Part shown: in pieces, positions 21,505-23,609 of the stretch
How positions within the stretch are numbered: the stretch's first letter is position 1
Layout of the letters: each line of letters opens with the position of its first letter
DNA from: Oscillospiraceae bacterium
Lineage (GTDB): Bacteria > Bacillota > Clostridia > Oscillospirales > Oscillospiraceae
Assembly: GCA_017624645.1 (NCBI GenBank)
Contig: JAGAMQ010000103.1
Span: forward strand, 1-23,609
Reading direction: 5' to 3'
Length of the DNA stretch: 23,609 nucleotides
Notes under the pieces: generated by a model
The model's input: only the letters and a program-made list of their open reading frames with translations
Database searches by the model: none
What the model was told of the DNA's origin: nothing
Position numbers and translations under genes: made by a program

Positions 21505-21969
21505 TTACAGTTTTTCGCCGTTAAGAACGGCCTCCACCAGTCGATCTCCGCTGTAGCGCAGGGTCAGCAGGAAGAAGGGGGCATCCTGCCACAGAAGGTC
21601 CAGAAAGATTTTATCACCCTCCCATTTTGGCAAGGCGTCCAAGAATTCCCGGCTGACCCATTGCAGATCCCCTTCGTCACATTCTTTCAGGGTTCCTTCA
21701 AAGCCATCCGCAGAGAAAAGGTACATATACTCCCCCTCGCATTGGTCGTTGAGAAAGGTGACCACACCACGGCACTGCCATTGGGTCAGGGTCAATCCGG
21801 TCTCTTCCCATGCCTCCCGAAGCAGACATTCCTCGGGGGATTCGTTTTCCTCAAAATGACCTCCAATGCCGATCCATTTGTCCTTATTGATATCCTTTTC
21901 CTTTTTTACCCGGTGGAGCATCAGCACATCATTCCCCCGGGTAATGTAGCAAAGTGTAGTATTGCGCAC
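21505..21969 (-). CDS. Nudix hydrolase (MutT-like)
   Basis: A 154-aa enzyme that hydrolyses nucleoside diphosphate-X compounds, as in MutT-type 8-oxo-dGTP cleanup. The complete Nudix box runs from G37 to L59 and includes REAWEETGL (51-59). The preceding WIGIGG and the later GEYMYLFSADGF are also family-like. The start is GTG 21969 with GGAGGAG four to ten bases ahead. The longer open frame reaches back to 22143, but it overlaps the upstream exporter gene and has no homology. It is the third gene of a unit with the two exporter genes, 11 bases after the second. Confidence 0.88.
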   Translation of the reverse strand: MRNTTLCYITRGNDVLMLHRVKKEKDINKDKWIGIGGHFEENESPEECLLREAWEETGLTLTQWQCRGVVTFLNDQCEGEYMYLFSADGFEGTLKECDEGDLQWVSREFLDALPKWEGDKIFLDLLWQDAPFFLLTLRYSGDRLVEAVLNGEKL

Positions 21970-21980
21970 AGAGCTCCTCC

Positions 21981-22460
21981 TTAATGGATGCTGTGGTGGT
22001 ATACATGGCGGCTGGAGCGCAGCTTCCGCTTCATCCGCGCTGCCGTGATGAGCCGTGTCAGAGTGGTAATGGCAATGATGCCCACCGCCAGGGCAAGGGC
22101 AAGCTGCAGAGTATAGAATGCCTGATGCGCAAAGGCTGACCACTGCTTGTTCAAGGCGTAATTCATGGTATGGTACAGGGCGCCTCCCGGAATCAGGGGG
22201 ATCACGGAAGGCACCAAAAAGGTGGTGGTGGGGGTCTTTTTTACCCGGGCAAGGATCTCACCGTACACCGTCACCACCGCCGTGGCAAGAAAATACCGCA
22301 TAGCTTCTCCCGGCACCAGGGGCTCCAACGCCAAGAACACCGCCCAGGAGATGACACCGCCCAAAGTGGCAAGGAGCAGCTTTCTGCCCCGGAGGTGAAA
22401 CAGCACATTGAAGCCTAAGGTGCCCAATCCACCCATAAGGATCTGTACAAAAGGATTCAT
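21981..22460 (-). CDS. Threonine/serine exporter family, C-terminal half (YjjB/ThrE_2-type)
   Basis: A 159-aa membrane protein with about four to five hydrophobic segments (GLGTLGFNVLF, LLATLGGVISWAVFLA, FLVPSVIPLIPGGALY, LQLALALAVGIIAITTL). The PSVIPLIPGGALY segment is the signature of the small subunit-like half of ThrE-type exporters. Its ATG shares bases with the stop codon of the preceding gene (ATGA), so the two are translationally coupled and probably make one split transporter. Exported amino acid unknown; threonine/serine by family name. Confidence 0.88.
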   Translation of the reverse strand: MNPFVQILMGGLGTLGFNVLFHLRGRKLLLATLGGVISWAVFLALEPLVPGEAMRYFLATAVVTVYGEILARVKKTPTTTFLVPSVIPLIPGGALYHTMNYALNKQWSAFAHQAFYTLQLALALAVGIIAITTLTRLITAARMKRKLRSSRHVYHHSIH

Positions 22461-23215
22461 GCGGCACCTCCCAGCACCTGCGCCGCCAGTATGTATCCGG
22501 CGGCAATGGCAGCCGCCACCAGAACGGCATCAAAAAACCGAAGCATACCCGTCATAATATCTCCGCTGATCATATCCCGAAGGGAATTGGTAAGGGCAAT
22601 ACCGGGGATCAGCAGCATGATATTGCCGATGATGATTTTGTTAACATCCTGTCCTATACCAGACCGTGTCAGCAGCAATGCCGATATTGCCAGCAGGAAG
22701 GATGCCACCACATTGCTAAAGATCTGATTCATACCGCTGCGCTGCAGCAGCCAGGTCAAATACCGCAGTCCCAGGCCCAAGGGTGCGGCGACCAGACCGT
22801 CTATCAGTGAGCCGCCAAAGAACACCGCAAAGGAAAAAGCAATCAGAGCGCTGCCCAGGGCTTGCAGCCAAAGAGGGTAGGGCTCTTTTTCACAGATTTG
22901 ATGAAGTCGGGAGCGTATGTAGGAGGGTTCCGGCTTTTTGGCGCAGATCTCCCGGGACAGATCGTTGAGCCGGTGCAACTTGGTAAGATCGGTGCCGGTA
23001 CCGGTGATCCGTCGGGTCTGGGTGCAGTGGTTACCTTCTCTATCCATAACGGAGACCACAATGCTGGAGGTGATGGTAAACACATCCGTGCGCACACAGC
23101 CGTAGGCGTTGCAGATAAACCGGATGGCAGTTTCCACCCGCCCCACTTCAGCGCCGCACAAAAGCATCTGTTCGCCAACGTCCAGGGCGCAGGAGAGGAT
23201 CTGTTCTTGGGTCAT
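22457..23215 (-). CDS. Threonine/serine exporter family, N-terminal half (YjjP/ThrE_1-type)
   Basis: A 252-aa protein with an N-terminal cytoplasmic domain (about 1-115, with EQMLLCGAEVGRVETAIRFIC at 14-34, the family's diagnostic segment) followed by about five hydrophobic helices (ALGSALIAFSFAVFFGGSLI, NVVASFLLAISALLLT, IIIGNIMLLIPGIALTNSLRD, FFDAVLVAAAIAAGYIL). It is the large partner of the split exporter with the next gene. The ATG follows AGGAGT at a longish spacing of nine bases. A TTTCGC/GCGAAA hairpin (23229-23246) sits just upstream of the ribosome binding site. Confidence 0.9.
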   Translation of the reverse strand: MTQEQILSCALDVGEQMLLCGAEVGRVETAIRFICNAYGCVRTDVFTITSSIVVSVMDREGNHCTQTRRITGTGTDLTKLHRLNDLSREICAKKPEPSYIRSRLHQICEKEPYPLWLQALGSALIAFSFAVFFGGSLIDGLVAAPLGLGLRYLTWLLQRSGMNQIFSNVVASFLLAISALLLTRSGIGQDVNKIIIGNIMLLIPGIALTNSLRDMISGDIMTGMLRFFDAVLVAAAIAAGYILAAQVLGGAA

Positions 23216-23252
23216 AAAAAATTACTCCTTTCGCCAGCATGCGAAATAATGG

Positions 23253-23286
23253 TAAAAAAGGGGCGGCCCTTTTGGAGGCAGCCCCT
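23253..23286 (-). terminator. Terminator of the cooT-like gene
   Basis: AGGGGC (23259-23264) pairs with GCCCCT (23281-23286) around a 16-base loop that can pair further inside. It is followed on the minus strand by TTTTTTACC. It lies 5 bases past the cooT-like stop codon. Confidence 0.75.
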
Positions 23287-23291
23287 CTTTA

Positions 23292-23489
23292 TCAAGCGGG
23301 GATGTTTTCCCGTACAATGACGAAGCCGTCCACCAGATTGGCTTCCACCAGTTCTCCTTCGATCACCGCAGAGCGGTCCATAAGATCGGTGAGGATCACA
23401 CAGTCGTCCCGGCACTCAATGCGCATCACATTACGCATGATCACACAGGCTTCTTCCTTCTTGTTCTTATAAACAGTAGACAGACACAT
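23292..23489 (-). CDS. cooT: CooT-family nickel-binding protein
   Basis: A 65-aa protein that matches CooT, a small dimeric nickel protein linked to maturation of carbon monoxide dehydrogenase. The start MCLSTVYKN gives cysteine 2, the nickel ligand in CooT, and VILTDLMDRSAVIEGELVEANLVDG is the conserved beta-rich body. GGAG precedes the ATG at 23489. The stop codon of the preceding gene is only 12 bases upstream, so they share a transcript. No CODH gene is in the window, so it may serve another nickel or one-carbon enzyme. Confidence 0.85.
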   Translation of the reverse strand: MCLSTVYKNKKEEACVIMRNVMRIECRDDCVILTDLMDRSAVIEGELVEANLVDGFVIVRENIPA

Positions 23490-23501
23490 AATGCTTTCTC
23501 C

Positions 23502-23609
23502 TTATTTCAGACTTGCCAGTACGGCAGTCAGACGCAGGTTGCCCTTTTCAAAATCGGAAACCGCAGCCATCACCTGCTCGTAGGCAGCGGGATTGCCCGC
23601 CTTTTGCAG
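23502..23609 (-). CDS. Partial gene cut by the window edge (C-terminal 35 codons)
   Basis: An open frame runs from the window edge to TAA at 23504-23502. The tail is rich in A, V, E and K and ends TAVLASLK; it looks helical. It is a real coding end, because its stop is placed tightly against the cooT ribosome binding site, but the product cannot be identified from this piece. Because cooT usually follows CODH or one-carbon genes, the missing part is worth fetching. Confidence 0.7.
   Translation of the reverse strand: MQKAGNPAAYEQVMAAVSDFEKGNLRLTAVLASLK

Noticed and set aside
21970..22143. Longer start for the Nudix gene
   Set aside because: The added 58 residues overlap the exporter gene, are low-complexity in H and P, and have no ribosome binding site. 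GTG 21969 has GGAGGAG.

Overview
This window looks like a chromosomal segment of a spore-forming, anaerobic, moderately GC-rich gut-type Firmicute (Bacillota, class Clostridia, probably Oscillospirales). The basis is an alpha/beta small acid-soluble spore protein, strong GGAGG ribosome binding sites, sigma-A type promoters, a T-box leader, a CooT-type nickel protein and the general gene style. The species cannot be named from the sequence alone. I see 25 complete genes and one cut by the right edge. There is no rRNA, tRNA, CRISPR array or insertion sequence.

Layout. From 134 to 5549, all on the minus strand: glutamate dehydrogenase (gdhA), a neutral-ceramidase-like hydrolase, dihydrolipoamide dehydrogenase (lpdA) and thioredoxin reductase (trxB). 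A perfect 27-bp inverted repeat lies between trxB and lpdA, and a perfect 17-bp inverted repeat sits just upstream of the gdhA promoter. A Crp/Fnr-type regulator (5669-6325, plus) is divergent from trxB and is followed by a dCMP deaminase.

From 9965 down to 6901 on the minus strand is a self-contained three-gene operon with its own promoter, a leader hairpin and a terminator. It encodes a TPR-like/TIR protein, a PP2C-type phosphatase and a protein with a divergent NADAR-like domain. TIR domains often cleave NAD+ and NADAR domains act on ADP-ribose or N-glycosidic linkages, so this is the best candidate here for an undescribed signalling or defence system.

From 9980 to 15209 on the plus strand is a complete BMP-type ABC importer operon (lipoprotein, double ATPase, two permeases), probably for nucleosides. 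It converges on a short DtxR-type metal regulator. Then come the spore protein gene (minus), a ZIP metal transporter (plus), and a nitroreductase plus lipoprotein pair (minus).

From 21492 down to 18471 on the minus strand is a second ABC importer (lipoprotein, permease, ATPase) preceded by a complete T-box leader. The leader's features fit tRNA-Phe better than tRNA-Trp or tRNA-Ser. The right end holds a two-part threonine/serine exporter-type pair with a Nudix hydrolase, a CooT-type nickel-binding protein, and the last 35 codons of an unidentified upstream gene.

Gene functions are called from motifs read by eye. No database search was possible.
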